A stretch of DNA of 64,000 bases from Rhodosorus marinus (Eukaryota > Rhodophyta > Stylonematophyceae > Stylonematales > Stylonemataceae): positions 1,302,001 through 1,366,000 of the forward strand of contig JAMWBK010000007.1 of NCBI GenBank assembly GCA_029953675.1. The letters run 5' to 3'. This document shows positions 10,185 through 22,000 of the stretch, piece after piece; position 1 is the first letter of the stretch; each line of letters starts with the position of its first letter. A program made the position numbers and the translations under genes. The notes beneath the pieces were generated by a model. That model was not told the origin of the DNA. It searched no databases and saw only the letters and a list, made by a program, of their open reading frames with translations.

Positions 10185-10736
10185 ACCCCGTAGCCTTTAT
10201 TCGGCAGCTACCTACCGCAGCGCAATACCACTACTATATGTTCGCTCTAAACTCACTTGGACCCTCTGTCCAGGGGGTCTCATCTAAGCTCTACTCAAGG
10301 GAAATATTGTTCTAGCCGCGCGATCTTTCTCCATCGCATGCTCAACTAGCGCAGCATTACGCTGCCACAGAATCCGATTTAATTGACCCCTCACCGATGT
10401 TAGGTGTGTTTCACGATCATGAAGATGAGCAGTGGCCTTTTGCAGAAACTCTAGTCCTGCCTGTCCCAGCCGTCCGTACGTCTCAAAAATGAATGGTACG
10501 AGTATCACCTCCCTGCGTTCAGCTCGTATTACCTCCTGGTAGTGTGCCACTTTGCTTTGCTCCCCTTTCGCCGCTGCATATCCGTTTCTCCAGCTCGTTT
10601 GTCTCAGTTGATGACGTTGAAGCGGCGACGTCACCATTACGTCCACCACGTACACATGCCCGCTCGTCGGATGCCTTGCTACAATATCTGGTCGAATACC
10701 TGACCCGGAAAAGAATCCTTGCTGCTCCACTACACA
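10185..10736 (-). mobile_element. Family D LINE 3' part (D2)
   Basis: The minus frame (10284-10735) gives IRPDIVARHPTSGHVYVVDV, MVTSPLQRHQLRQTSW and VPFIFETYGRLGQAGLEFLQ, then the C-terminal RGQLNRILWQRNAALVEHA segment. The endonuclease core PD...D is intact here. The 3' tail (10185-10283) carries the hairpin GCTGC-GGTAG-GTAGC and AATAAAG. The 5' end is joined directly to a plus-strand family A fragment at about 10733-10736. Confidence 0.8.
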
Positions 10737-11345
10737 GTCATGCTCAATTCTCCTCTCACGCCGCCTACCACTGCCGCTCGTCTCCGCGGCATGGGAGGCC
10801 ACCTCTCGCACTTGTGGTTAACCACTCTACCGTCGTCATTGAGTCATCCTCGATGCTTTCCAGTTCCGTTCTGCCGCACGGATCTATCTCGGTTTGCCAC
10901 AGGCTCCGTGGCACTCTAATCGGCCGTCTTTCTGTCAGGGATGTGAGAGCCGGATTGACGCTTGTGGCTACCACTTCCTGGGTTCCTGCGGACTGTTGCG
11001 AGGTCTCCGTACGAGGCGTCACACTCGCCTCAAGTACATCCTCAGCGAATTTTTGACTCGGATAGGGCATACGGTTGAGGTTGAGTCGGAACTGCCCAGA
11101 TCCATCTCGGACTCTGCACCGCCCCGTTGTATAGCCGATCTCCTCGTCTCCGACGCTGCTGCCAGACGCTCAACATATGTGGACCTTGCGATTACCTGCC
11201 CCGTGGCCAGCGCCCACCTCACCGCAGCCGCCCGCCGCCGGGGGGCCGCGGCTTCAGCCCTTCGAAGAGTTAAGGAACGACGGTATGCTGAGAGCATGGC
11301 CAGTCTGCCTTGCGTAGCGCTTCAGGCTATGCTAGTAAAGTCCAG
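10733..11345 (+). mobile_element. Family A LINE 3' fragment with internal deletion (A2)
   Basis: Sequence almost identical to 38560-39410 of the intact copy, starting at CACAGTCATGCTC. It includes the knuckle CQGCESRIDACGYHFLGSC and the endonuclease core CIADLLVSD...YVDLAITCP. At about 11312 the sequence jumps from GCCTTGCG in the coding part to GCCTTGCG in the 3' UTR and loses roughly 245 bp. The 3' stem-loop and AGTAAAG remain. Confidence 0.85.
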
Positions 11346-11349
11346 TCCA

Positions 11350-11441
11350 CTTGTAGGTCCGTAAAATTCCGAAGGCGCATCCATCGGCTCAGCTCCAGTT
11401 TTAGTTCATCGTGTCGCTTTGTTCGCATACCTGACGACGTT
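11350..11441 (-). mobile_element. Family D internal fragment (D3)
   Basis: About 90 bp matching 5985-6075 of D1 (the region just before the endonuclease core). It has no 3' end and lies between a family A tail and family C. Confidence 0.6.
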
Positions 11442-12300
11442 CGGCACCCCAGACTAACGTAACTGTATCCTTTATTGGGCAGCTACCTACTGCAGCGCAA
11501 CATTACTTCGAGCCCTATTTAGGGTAAAGGATCGGTGTAAGCCCGCTCCCCGGTGTCTCTAGCTACGATAAAAAGAAAAATAAGGAATCAGCGGCTGGTC
11601 CGACTGGTCCACACGAAGGGCGCCTAGTGCGAGCTCTGCGTTCCCTTTCCAAAGCGTCTATATGATTTGAGCCGTACGTTGCTCAGTTTCTCGACCTTAG
11701 TCGGCATACGACTGCATCCATCCCGAAGAAACTCTTGCGCTAGCTCTCCTGTACCTCCAAATGTCTCGATCGCCAACAGTATGAACATATGGTCCGGGTG
11801 CTCGCTTGGCATTGCCTCCTTGTAATGTTCAACTTTCCAGCGCTCCGCATGCTTCGCTGCAATTCCATTAGTATCACGGCTCCGTGCAAAGTGTCTGGTC
11901 TGTAATAGCGACACCACAGTCACGTCAATGGCGAATCGCTGCCACGTTCGTGGTGGGATGGCCACCAGGTCAGGCCTCAGATTGTCAAAGTAGTCCGTTG
12001 GTTCTTGCTTGATCTCTCGAAATTGCCACCAGTTCAACCACCTCGCAATCTTTGTGCATATCGCATCGTGTCTCCGTTGCCATAGTCCCGTCGACGTTTG
12101 GCAGTGGTCCAGTCTTTGTACTCCGTTCGTACGATGTGTACTATGGCACGTAATACACTTCTCCGTCGTCCGCAATCCCGGAATCGGGAATCCCAACAGT
12201 TGTCGGATGTTCAAATCCATTCCCAGTCCGCTCAAAAATTCGCCTAGCCGAACTCCAGAGCCAGCGCCTGCAGCAGATCGGATTACCCCAGACTAACGTA
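11442..12300 (-). mobile_element. Family C LINE 3' part (C2)
   Basis: The minus frame 11624-12235 encodes LLGFPIPGLRTTEKCITC, HRTNGVQRLDHCQTSTGLWQ, LRPDLVAIPPRTWQRFAIDV and a complete C-terminal segment. The knuckle and the PD...D endonuclease core are both visible. The 3' tail (11442-11560) has the family C hairpin and ends in the CCCCAGACTAACGTAAC unit. Both ends carry that unit (11445-11465 and 12285-12305). The RT part is absent. Confidence 0.75.
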
Positions 12301-12513
12301 ACCGTGTACACTTTACTAAAAAGCTCCCTATTGAGGGACACCAAGAAGGAAGGAATAAGGATTACCCCGGACTAACGTAACCGTAAACTTTACTGGGCAA
12401 CCTCAGACTAACAACGATACTGGAGCCAGTTGTGTATCGAACGAATGGTTTGCTATCTTCAAGAGTTCCCATTGCTTTCGCAACAAAAACTCCCGTTCGC
12501 TCCCAGTTGTGTA
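12301..12513. other. Stacked LINE-tail remnants and spacer
   Basis: This stretch contains CCCCGGACTAACGTAACC plus TTTACTGGGC pieces (12362-12400). It also contains two copies of a 26-bp segment at 12426-12451 and 12503-12528 (77 bp apart, one difference), both ending in the family B tail-like GAATGGTTT. No gene is seen. Confidence 0.5.
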
Positions 12514-13449
12514 TCGAATGAATGGTTTAATCGGAGGCTGAAAAAAAAACCCGAGGGGAAAAAAAGACTAAGCGCGGCGAAGTACTCGCGCCTCCAACAT
12601 CAAAGCGGCATTCATGCGCCACAGCAGGAAACTTAAGCGGGTAAACAACGATTGAAGACGGTCAGGGCGTTCGCGGAACAACTCCCGAAGCCAGCGAGAA
12701 CCAACAGAGTCCATGAACCCAAAGCACTCAATGATCAGGGGTACCAAGCGATGTGCTAGTGCCGAAGCACGAACACCAGGGGAAGACAAAGCCCCCACGT
12801 ATTTGATCTCTTTGCGGCGTCTCATGCTGGCGGCGGCAGATCCACGGCGCTCCCCCGCAGCCGGGAGATAACGACTAGCTTGAGGGTTAGGAACAGCAAG
12901 ATCAACGTATGTGGTACGGCGGCTGTCGTCACAGGTGATCACCAGGTCGGCTACACGGCGTTCATCATTTTGAAAGTCCGCGACGGGTAAAGGTTTCTCA
13001 CGTTCGATTTCCAGACCGGCTTGCCGGACTATAGGCCGAAGTTCCCGGTATAACAGGTTCAAGATCCGTGTGTGGCGGCGGGTTCGAGCACCTTTCACCG
13101 CCGGGCAACTAGCGAGCAGGTCGGCGCCAAAATCTGCGTTGTCTTCAGTCTGAGAGCAGAGAGGGCGCGACGAACCCATCTCGTACGGCCAAGGGGGCTG
13201 ATGTAAGCCGAGGTATAAGCGCAGTGAAGTACGCACTTCGAAATCCGACAGTGTGAGTGGCGGAAAGGCTACTACGGTCATGAGCCACTGAGAGCTAATA
13301 ACCCCTCCAAGACTACGTAGGCGGGCGCGAGCGCGAGAAGATGAGACCATCTGCGCGAGGAGTCGGCCATATGCAGCACGGTGCAAGTCCCAAGAAAGGA
13401 TATTTTGCAGCGCATCCGTGCGTGCTTGAGCTCGGCTCCCAGCGCGCTG
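12514..13449 (-). mobile_element. Family B LINE, 5'-truncated copy (B3)
   Basis: Nearly identical to 42019-42960 of B4 on the opposite strand, including the palindromic GCGCGCTGG stretch at its 5' limit and the complete 3' UTR. The minus frame 12568-13386 (272 residues) retains the knuckle and the endonuclease core RRVADLVITCDD...TYVDLAVPNP without a stop. The copy sits inside the 3' UTR of a family C element. Confidence 0.85.
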
Positions 13450-14350
13450 GGAATCATCGCTATCTAGGGGAAGGCTTACCCGAACCCCGCTACCGGGCTC
13501 TCATGCTACGTTCAAAAGAAAAAAGGAGGACCAGTGGATTCTCCAACTGGTCCACGCGCAAAGCGCCTAGGGCTATCTCGGCATTACCTCGGCAAAGTTG
13601 CCTGTTGATTTGCGATCTTATATCGCTCAGCTCCTCGCTCCTGTGCAGTAGGTGCTTGCAGCTGTCCCGCAGAAACTCCTGTGCCATCTGTCCCGTCCGC
13701 CCAAATGTTTCTATTGCAATTGGGATGAACTTGTCATCCGGGTGTTCTATCGTCATCGCCTCTTTGTAGTGTGCTTTCTTCCAGCTCTCCGCACATCTTG
13801 CTGCATATCCATTCTCCCCCTCACTACGCCTCAGATACTTCCCTTGCAGAGGAGACACAACCGTCACGTCCAGCGCATATCGTTGAAATGTCCTCGGATG
13901 CGTAGCAATGATGTCTGGCCGTAGGCCGTAGTTTTCAAAGTACTTCTCTGGCTCCTGCTCGATGTCCAGAAAGTTCCACCTGTTCAGCCACCTTGCGATC
14001 TCCGTGCATATCTCGTCATACCTACGTTGCCACAGGCCAGTCGACGTGGGGCAATGATGAAAGCGTTGTACTCCGTTTGCACCGTGTTTACCAAGGCATC
14101 GAGTACACTTTTCCGTAGTCCGCAGCCCCGGAATCGGTAGCCCCAGTAGTTGTCGGATATTCACCTGCACTTCGGTCGAGCTCAGCTTTTTCGGCTCCAA
14201 CGTCGGCAGTTCTCGCAACCAGACTCCCGATCCAGAGCCCTCCGCGGACCTGATTCGAGCGTGATGTTCGGCGGAGATGCGCGAATTGTTAACCAGGCGT
14301 CGGAATGCGGAATGGTGTGCCTCCCGAGCGAGAGTTTGTTGTGTAGAACC
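13450..14350 (-). mobile_element. Family C LINE C-terminal region (C3)
   Basis: The minus frame 13490-14218 (242 residues) is the cleanest family C C-terminus in the window. It has a knuckle (EKCTRCLGKHGANGVQRFHH and the next C), LRPDIIATHPRTFQRYALDV, TVVSPLQGKYLRRS and IPIAIETFGRTGQMAQEFLR, then the RSQINRQLCRGNAEIALGAL tail. The nuclease motif PD-x(n)-D-x-T is intact. The downstream 3' tail is interrupted by B3. The right end abuts a CCCCAGACTAACG unit. Confidence 0.8.
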
Positions 14351-14890
14351 ATTAACCCCAGACTAACGTAACCGGAAACTTTACTGGGCAGCTGCCTACT
14401 GCAGCGTATCACTAGTGCTACTACTATCTAGGGAAAAGTTTACGCTAACCCCGCGACCGGGGTCTCACGCGACTTTCGAAAGAAAAAACTGGGACCAGTG
14501 GATTCGCCAACTGGTCCACTCGCAGAGCGCCTATCGCTATTCCGCGTTCCCCTGCCATACCCTTTCTGGTTGATCTGCGATCTTACATCGCTCAGTTCTA
14601 GGCTCCGGTGCAGTAGGTGCTTGCAGCTGTCCCGCAGAAACTCCTGTGCCATCTGTCCCGTCCGCCCAAATGTTTCTATTGCAATTGGGATGAACTTGTC
14701 ATCCGGGTGTTCTATCGTCATCGCCTCTTCGTAGTGCGCTTTCCTCCACCTCTCAGCACATCTTAATGCATATCCATTCTCCCTCTCACTACGCCTCAGA
14801 TACTTCCCTTGTAGAGGAGACACAACAGTCACGTCCAGCGCATACCGTTGATATGTCCTCAGATGCGTAGCAATGATGTCAGGCCGTAGC
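14351..14890 (-). mobile_element. Family C LINE 3' fragment (C4)
   Basis: A second, adjacent family C copy in the same orientation: tail hairpin at about 14390-14405, then coding 14440-14880 from ALDVTVVSPLQGKYLRRSE to the C-terminus, partly frameshifted at the end. It is 5'-truncated just before the endonuclease core. Its tail begins with the CCCCAGACTAACGTAACC unit next to C3. Confidence 0.75.
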
Positions 14891-14904
14891 CCCAGTAAAC
14901 CCTA

Positions 14905-15985
14905 AAGTCCAGCTCGGAGTGGCTGCGGACATGTTTTACGGACCATCCTGTTGAATATCTGGGACTCCTACGCAGGATATTCTAGCCGCAAGCTAGTATA
15001 GGCGCACTGTTGCGAGGTCTCCGTACGAGGCGTCACACTCGCCTCAAGTACATCCTCAGCGAATCTTTGACTCGGATAGGGCATACGGTTGAGGTTGAGT
15101 CGGAACTGCCCAGATCCATCTCGGACTCTGCACCGCCCCGTTGTATAGCCGATCTCCTCGTCTCCGACGCTGCTGCCAGACGCTCAACATATGTGGACCT
15201 TGCGATTACCTGCCCCGTGGCCAGCGCCCACCTCACCGCAGCCGCCCGCCGCCGGGGGGCCGCGGCTTCAGCCCTTCGAAGAGTTAAGGAACGACGGTAT
15301 GCTGAGAGCATGGCCAGTCTGCCTTGCGCTGAGGGTCGCTCTCACCGGTTCCAGCCATTCATTGTGGAAAGCTTTGGTCACGTGGATAAGTCGGGTTTAG
15401 AGTGGTTGCGGAAATGTTTTGCTGAGCATCCTACTGAATATTTGGCGCTCTTGAGGCGTTTAAGTGTCTCCCTTTGGCGATATTCCAGCGACATGCTTTC
15501 CGAGGCGCGCCATCGGCGCCTGGGGTTGCATGCTTCCCTCCCTAGTTATTAGTTCATCTTCACGCCTTGCGTAGCGCTTCAGGCTATGCTAGTAAAGTCC
15601 AGTCCAGTATAGGCGCGCCTTCGCCGCCTATATTTGCACGCTTTTCTCCCTAGTTCCTAGTTCCCTTTCACGCCCCGCGCTTCAGGCCATGCATGCTAGT
15701 AAAACCAGGTTCGGCTCCCACCAGTTCCAGCCTTTCATTGTGGAAAGCTTTGGTCATGTGGAGAAGTCGGGTTTGGAGTGGTTGCGGAAGTGTTTCACTG
15801 AGCATCCTGTTGAATACTTGGAACTTTTGCGGCGTTTAAGTGTCTCTCTGCGGCGATATTCGAGCAGCATGCTTGCCGAGGCGCGCCATCAGCGCCTGGG
15901 TTTGCACGCTTCCCTACCTAGTTCTTATTTCCTTTTCACGCTTTGCGTAGTGTTTATGCCAACAAAGCCAGCAAAACCCGCAGTA
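14905..15985 (+). mobile_element. Cluster of four family A 3' fragments in tandem
   Basis: Four head-to-tail pieces lie here. 14905-14995 is diverged (EWLRTCF...HPVEYL). 15007-15600 is near-identical to 38820-39412, with frame 15010-15552 intact through the endonuclease core. 15605-15714 is a tail only. 15715-15985 begins at the HQFQPFIVESFGHVEK part. Each ends with the family A 3' UTR, with the stem-loop in varying repair. All are 5'-truncated. The array implies repeated insertion at or near family A tails. Confidence 0.8.
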
Positions 15986-16329
15986 GAACCACACTACCAC
16001 AAGCACAGTACGCAGGAAACCATGACGTTAGTAAGCCCACCCACTTTACATTAGTAATGTACGGTTGAATTTTGAAAAGAACCACCAGAATTGCATTTTC
16101 CAAAGTTCAAAGCGCGGCCAACTGAATCTTTGGGAATTCTAGTATTTTCGTGAAAAAAAATGGGCAAAAGTCCTTCCACTCGCTCCGTATCGAACGAACG
16201 AATGGAACGCTCCGTATCACTGTCGTTAGGCTGGATATAAAAAGAAAAGCCCAATCAGTCTGTTTTTCTCGCTTCGGAGGATTTTATCTTTAGCCAACTC
16301 TGACTAAACCAACTAATTCACACGGAGAA
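15986..16329. other. Intergenic sequence
   Basis: No gene is recognised. A CGAACGAACGAATGG stretch at about 16194-16205 resembles the family B tail or target sequence without an attached element. Confidence 0.4.
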
Positions 16330-17260
16330 AGTGGACCGCTCTTCACATCGGTTCTTTAAAGATGCTCTCCTAGAGGTGTTCCAGTGGCCGCCCCCGAACG
16401 GTTTTCCTCGGCCGTTTGAGATTCCCGTTGTGGTAAATGAAGGCGGCTTCGATGATGGCGAGCTCGCTGTGATCTGATCCTCGCCTTTAGTTTGGTTTCT
16501 TCTCCTCGGGTATTAGCTGATGGGGAAGAATCGGGCGCTCTCCACATTCGAAACCGCAGTCGGTCATGCCGTTTCGTTATTGTTTTGATTTTGAGGACTC
16601 CGTTTGGTTCCGCGAAGTGTTCCGTTGGGTGCGCCCGACTGGCGTATTTCGGTATTCACTAGTATTTTCAGCCCCTCGTGGATTCGCTGATAAGGGGGAA
16701 CTGCTCCTCAGATCCGAAACCGCAGTCGGTCATGGTTGAATGTTTAGACGTAAGCATTCCGTTTGGATCGGCGAGGCATTCCGGTGGGCGCCCCGACTGA
16801 CTCCCCCGCGCTGTTCATCTGCTGGAGTTTCCTGTGATAGCAAATGAACACGGCTTGGGTGTACTCCTCCCATCTCCGGGTTCCTACCCCTCGAATAAGA
16901 TTTTTGACTTTGATCTTGGAGACCGCTCCTTTTTCCTCGTCTTCAATAGCGGTTTCTTCCCCATACGGGATTTTTGCTGGCGCGGTGAAATAGGCCCGGC
17001 CCTCATACCCGAAACCGCATTGGATCATGATTGAGTGTTTCGGCTTTCTTAATGCAGTTGGTTCCTCGAAGTACTCCGTCCGCACCCCGACTGACTCTCC
17101 TCGCTGCTTACACGTTTGAGCTTGCCAGATATGCCGTACCGAACGCGGTGTTGACTTGGAGTTACCGTGATCTTCACCTTCATTACACCAGCTTTCCCCT
17201 GGAGCTTCGCTAGCGAGAAGAGCGGCCCAACCCCGAAACCATTTTCGGTCACATTAGAGA
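16330..17260. repeat. Degenerate tandem repeat with recurring CCGAAACCGCAGTCGGTCATG-like anchor
   Basis: An anchor like CGAAACCGCAGTCGGTCATG recurs at about 16548, 16714, 17009 and 17232. Roughly 70-90 bp after the first three anchors comes a GTGCGCCCCGACTGAC-like block. CAGTCGG and CCGACTG are reverse complements, so units 1 and 2 could fold back. Minus-strand frames give related short peptides (..SVGAPTG../..QSGAPNG../..QSGCGRS..), so this could be a decayed tandemly duplicated coding unit. The identity is unknown. Confidence 0.5.
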
Positions 17261-19089
17261 AGATTTTTATTCGGGAGGCGAGAATAAATAAGAAAACTGG
17301 AGATAAAAAATAAAAAACCCACAGAGGAGAAAAAAAAGACGCTTGCAGAAGCCGAAAATCCGATCATGAAATTTCGTCGTTGAGGCCGCATACGAAAGTC
17401 CTAACAAATTCTGCGGAATGGAAGGTTTCGGGACACCAAATACCTAGCTAATGACGACGAATCACAAATATATTGAAGATAAAGTCAGCCCATAAAATTA
17501 AATGATTGCATGTTCTATCAATTGAGATGTTTCTAGTCCAGTTTTTAAGAGCAAACGCGCGTATAGATTGAAGTTAGTCCACAAGCTGAAATGATTGGGG
17601 ATGCTGCATCAATTGGGAGCTGTTTTCTCAAATTTAATATCCATTAATTTGCACCTCTCGCTGCATAAACTCTTGTCGCACCTCGTTCCCTCGTTAGTTG
17701 ACAGCAAAATTTGATCTCCAAACAACCCCCCCCCCTTGGAAAGTCTTAAAGTAGGAAATTTCAAGCCTCCCCCCTTTCAGAAAGCCTCCCCCCTTTCAGA
17801 AACAATATTTTCTTTCACAAATCCATAGATGTATTCACAATTTATAAAAAAACTGAGAACTATCTAAACGAAATATTTGTGGATGTATGTCTTAATATTT
17901 TGATAATCAATATACACAAATATGAATTCATAAATTTGACATGTATGGCCTTATTAATTAAAAATACAAATCTCGAGTTAAAATCTGCTTTATTTCAAAC
18001 TTATAGCTCGTCAAGCCATCAAAGCAAGTCCATTTGCTACAGTATTGATTAACTACTGTTTTCTTCAGAATAACGTAACACCAATAGGAGAAAACCCAAC
18101 CGATGAGCAGTTGAAAAAAAAAGAAAAGGCAACCGCAACCCCCAAAAATTATAGTGCTTTGGAATGTCAAGGGTGAGTACAATATCATATTACGCTTATT
18201 TTATTTCCCGCTTTGAAAGCTCAATGTTTTGTTTGTTTTTAGATGGGAAGTGGAATAGTATCACTTTTTGCTTGTTTTCAGACTGGGAAGTTTTGGTTTT
18301 TTTCCCCTTTCGTTTTCCGAACCAGACAAGTCTTTAGGAATGGTTTTTTTCACAGAGAGTCCACGCTCGATGGATGAATGAATTGTCCGCACAAACGATG
18401 GCGTAGGTAAGAACCCGGTTTTTTTCGTTTTTTTGGCTAGGAGGAATTGTTAGTTTCAATCGAAATGCGGAGTTACGTATGAGTTGCGTAACGGCATAGC
18501 TTCGGTGTGGATGGAGAGCGTCACAGGCTACGTGCCTAGTCATATAGCTTTTTTGGGACGGTCGTGAACCTCCGTTTTCGTGTAATTTTTTGGGGGTTTT
18601 GTTTTTTCGTGCACACTTCTATCGGGATCAGTGAATATCGGGATCAGTAGAGCACCCATCCGATGTCAAGGGCGAGGATGTGGCCCCATCTTATATTTTG
18701 ATGTGTACAGGCAAACCTTGATTACAGATTGACGCCGCCTTTTTTTTTTTCACCTTGTACGGTTCACAAGCGCTTGCCGGTTGAAGAAGGCTACCTATGG
18801 CAATCACTTCCATGTTCAACGGAACTCGCGTCCGGTCGACTGAGTGAAAAGCGAGTGTTTGATGTATTTATTCAGGATTCAGGTATGTAGAACAAATCGA
18901 TAGCTTCCAGGTCGGGCGCTGGGAGTGTATATACTGCGTTCGTGTATGCTTGGGAGGTGGTTGGTAGGAGTGTGGGGTACAACCAGAGCGGAGTTGACTT
19001 TTGGCGTGTGGGCATTAACGTGAGGTGCAGGGGGGTAGCTGTTCAGTTGGTTGCTTGAGATGGTTGATCCTGCTTTTGTTTCGGGAAGC
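17261..19089. other. AT-rich intergenic region upstream of the modular gene
   Basis: Low-complexity A/T runs, a C run near 17725 and a short direct duplication (AGCCTCCCCCCTTTCAG twice at about 17765-17803). Open frames here are short and lack recognisable features. The right end must hold the promoter of the gene starting at 19090, but no convincing core element was identified. Confidence 0.5.
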
Positions 19090-22000
19090 ATGAACCGACT
19101 CGCAGCGTTCGTGCTGTTGAGCATGGCCTTTTTGAAGCTTACCGCGGGTGCCACTACATGCGAGGCAGACCCGAAGAAGGGGTTGTTTGGTCACGAGGGT
19201 GCGTGTTTTGATCTTATCGATAGTGATGGTGTTAAGCAGGGGTCCGTGTGTACCTCCACCGTTGCTTTGGCAAGGGGAATGTGCATTCGCGCCAAGTACT
19301 CCGCCGAGAATACAGGTTCATCCGTATTAAAGTTGAGGGGAGGGCTTCACAAGAAGGACGAACGCGTCACCAAAAGATGGTCGAGGTATACCCGCAAGCG
19401 AACTGTGGCCACCATTAATTCACCTGATGTTTCCAGCGCCAGCCTTTATTTCTGCCCCAGCCACATCTCCGTGCTTGAGTTGCCGTGCTGCGGAGCAGAC
19501 CACCAATTCCTCGGATTTGCGGTGATTGCCGTGCCCGTATCTGAGCCAGATTCTGATCGAATTCAAGTTAAAGCTTATGTCGCTCCTCAGACGACCACTG
19601 CCGACGGTATCTGTAGCTCAAGAACGGGAGGAGGAGGCCGGGAAGAGTTTCTCTGTACTTTGAAAGTGACCTGCGATAGTTGCCCTAGTCGTGCTTGCAA
19701 CGACAACGGCACGTGCGTAAAAAAGATCGATTATGCGTGCGGTGACGCGGAGGTAAAACACGAATGTTCGTTCACTTTCATCAATGCGGGCCCTTCTGAT
19801 GAGGAGATACTTGGGATCACTTCTTTCCCAGGAAGCGTTTGCGGATCCCGATACAGGTACTTGTGGATGCCAATGCGACTCCAGCAGAGACGATGTATGC
19901 ATTGATGGGTTTGACGGCTGTGTAAGCCTTTCAGACTATGAATCAAGCTCATGTAATGATGCCGAGGTATGCCAGCAATAACTTTTGAGGAAGAACGAGG
20001 AAACGGCCCGGTCAAGTAGCAGCCCAGACTCATCGCTGTACCCAACCTCGTTTATTCGAATCCTTTTCCAACCAGTTCGGCGCCATCCATCCGGAAACAC
20101 GCGGGTGCGGATGCAGCTGCTCCTCTGCCCGTGGAAGCTGCTTAGACACGGCGAAAAACAATCGATGCCGGGACATCTTAGAGTACGGAGCAAACGTTTG
20201 TTCTGCTACAGAGGTAAGCATGACTTTTCACGGTCGAATAAGCAGTGCATACTCAAAAGTCTACGCACAAGGTTACTTACTCGAACCGTTGCAATCAGAT
20301 CGGCGTCATCGACTCGGCAACTGGCGAATGTGGATGCAGTTGCTCTATTGACGACGGAGGCTGTATAGACACAGGAAACAACAACGAATGCCGGAGTATC
20401 TCAGAGTATGGAGAAGATGCTTGTCCTGCTTTAGAGGTAGGCATGACCCGACCCTTCGCAGTCGAAACGCACCCAGACTCAAGTCCGTGCACAAGCTTAC
20501 TTGCTCGAACCGTTTTGCGATCAGATCGGCGTCATCGACTCCGCAACAGGCGAATGTGGATGCAGTTGCTCTATTGACGAGGGAGGCTGCATAGACACAG
20601 GAAACAACAACGAATGCCGGAGTATCTCAGAGTACGGAGAAGATGCTTGTCCTGCTTTAGAGGTAAGCATGACCCAACCCTGCACGGTCGAAACACAACA
20701 AAGACTTAAGTCCGTACATAAGCTCAACTACTCGGACTGTTCTCGGACCAGATTGGCGTCGTCGATTCGGCAACAGGCGAGTGTGGATGCAGTTGCTCTG
20801 TTGACGATGGAATCTGCATAGAAACAGCGAATAATCAATGCCGGAGTATCTCAGAGTACGGAGAAAATGTTTGTTCTGCGGTAGAGGTAGGAACCCTTCG
20901 CGGCCTAACAGCAACCAACACTCAAGTCTGTGCACAAGCTCACCTACTCGAGCCGTTCTCGGACCAGATCGGCGTCGTCGATTCCGCAACAGGCGAGTGT
21001 GGATGCAGTTGCTCTGTTGACGATGGAGGCTGCATAGACACAGCAAATAACCAATGCCGGAGTAGCTCAGAGTACGGAGAAAACGTTTGTTCTGCGGGAG
21101 AGGTAGGAACCCTTCGCGGTCTAACAGCAAACAAGAATCAAGTGTGTGCACAATCTCAATTACTCGAGCCGTTCTCGAACCAGATCGGCGTCGTCGATTC
21201 CGCAACAGGCGAGTGTGGATGCAGTTGCTCTGTTGACGATGGAGGCTGCATAGACAGAGCAAACAACAACGAATGCCGGAGCATCTCAGAGTACGGAGAA
21301 GATGCTTGTTCTGCTTTAGAGGTAGGCATGACCCAACTCTTCGCGGTCGAAACGCAACCCAGACTCAAGTCCGTGCACAAGCTTATTTGCTAGAACTGTT
21401 TTGCAATCAGAGCGGTGTCGTCGACTCGGCGAATGGCGAATGTGGATGCAGTTGCTCTGTTGACGACGGAGGCTGTATCGACACAGGAAACAACAACGAA
21501 TGTCGGAGTATCTCAGAGTACGGAGAAGATGCGTGTTCTGCTTTAGAGGTAGGCATAACCCAACCCTGCACGGTCGGAACGAAACCTAGACTCAAGTCCG
21601 TGCACAAGCTCACCTACTCGGACCGTTCTCGGACTAGATTGGCGTCGTCGATTCGGCAACAGGCGAGTGTGGATGCAGTTGCTCTGTTGACGATGGAGGC
21701 TGCGTAGATACAGTAAATACCCAATGCCGGAGTACCTTAGAGTACGGAGAAAATGTTTGTTCTGCGGTAGAGGTATGAACCCTTCGCGGTCTAACAGCGA
21801 CCAAGACTCAAGTGTGTGCACAAGCTCAATTACTCGAACCGTTCTCCATACAGATCGGCGTCGTTGATTCGGCAACAGGCGAGTGTGGATGCAGTTGCTC
21901 TGTTGACGATGGGGGCTGTATAGACATAGCAAACAACAACGAATGCCGGATTATCTCAGAGTACGGAGAAGATGCATGTCCTCGTTTAGAGGTAGGCATG

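Noticed and set aside
17958-18543. Small minus-strand open frames (76 and 69 codons)
   Set aside because: AT-rich, low complexity, no domain and no supporting context.
19051-19089. Starting the modular gene upstream at 19051 or 19060
   Set aside because: The 19051 codon is TTG, and starting at 19060 places polar residues before the hydrophobic signal; 19090 gives a normal signal peptide.
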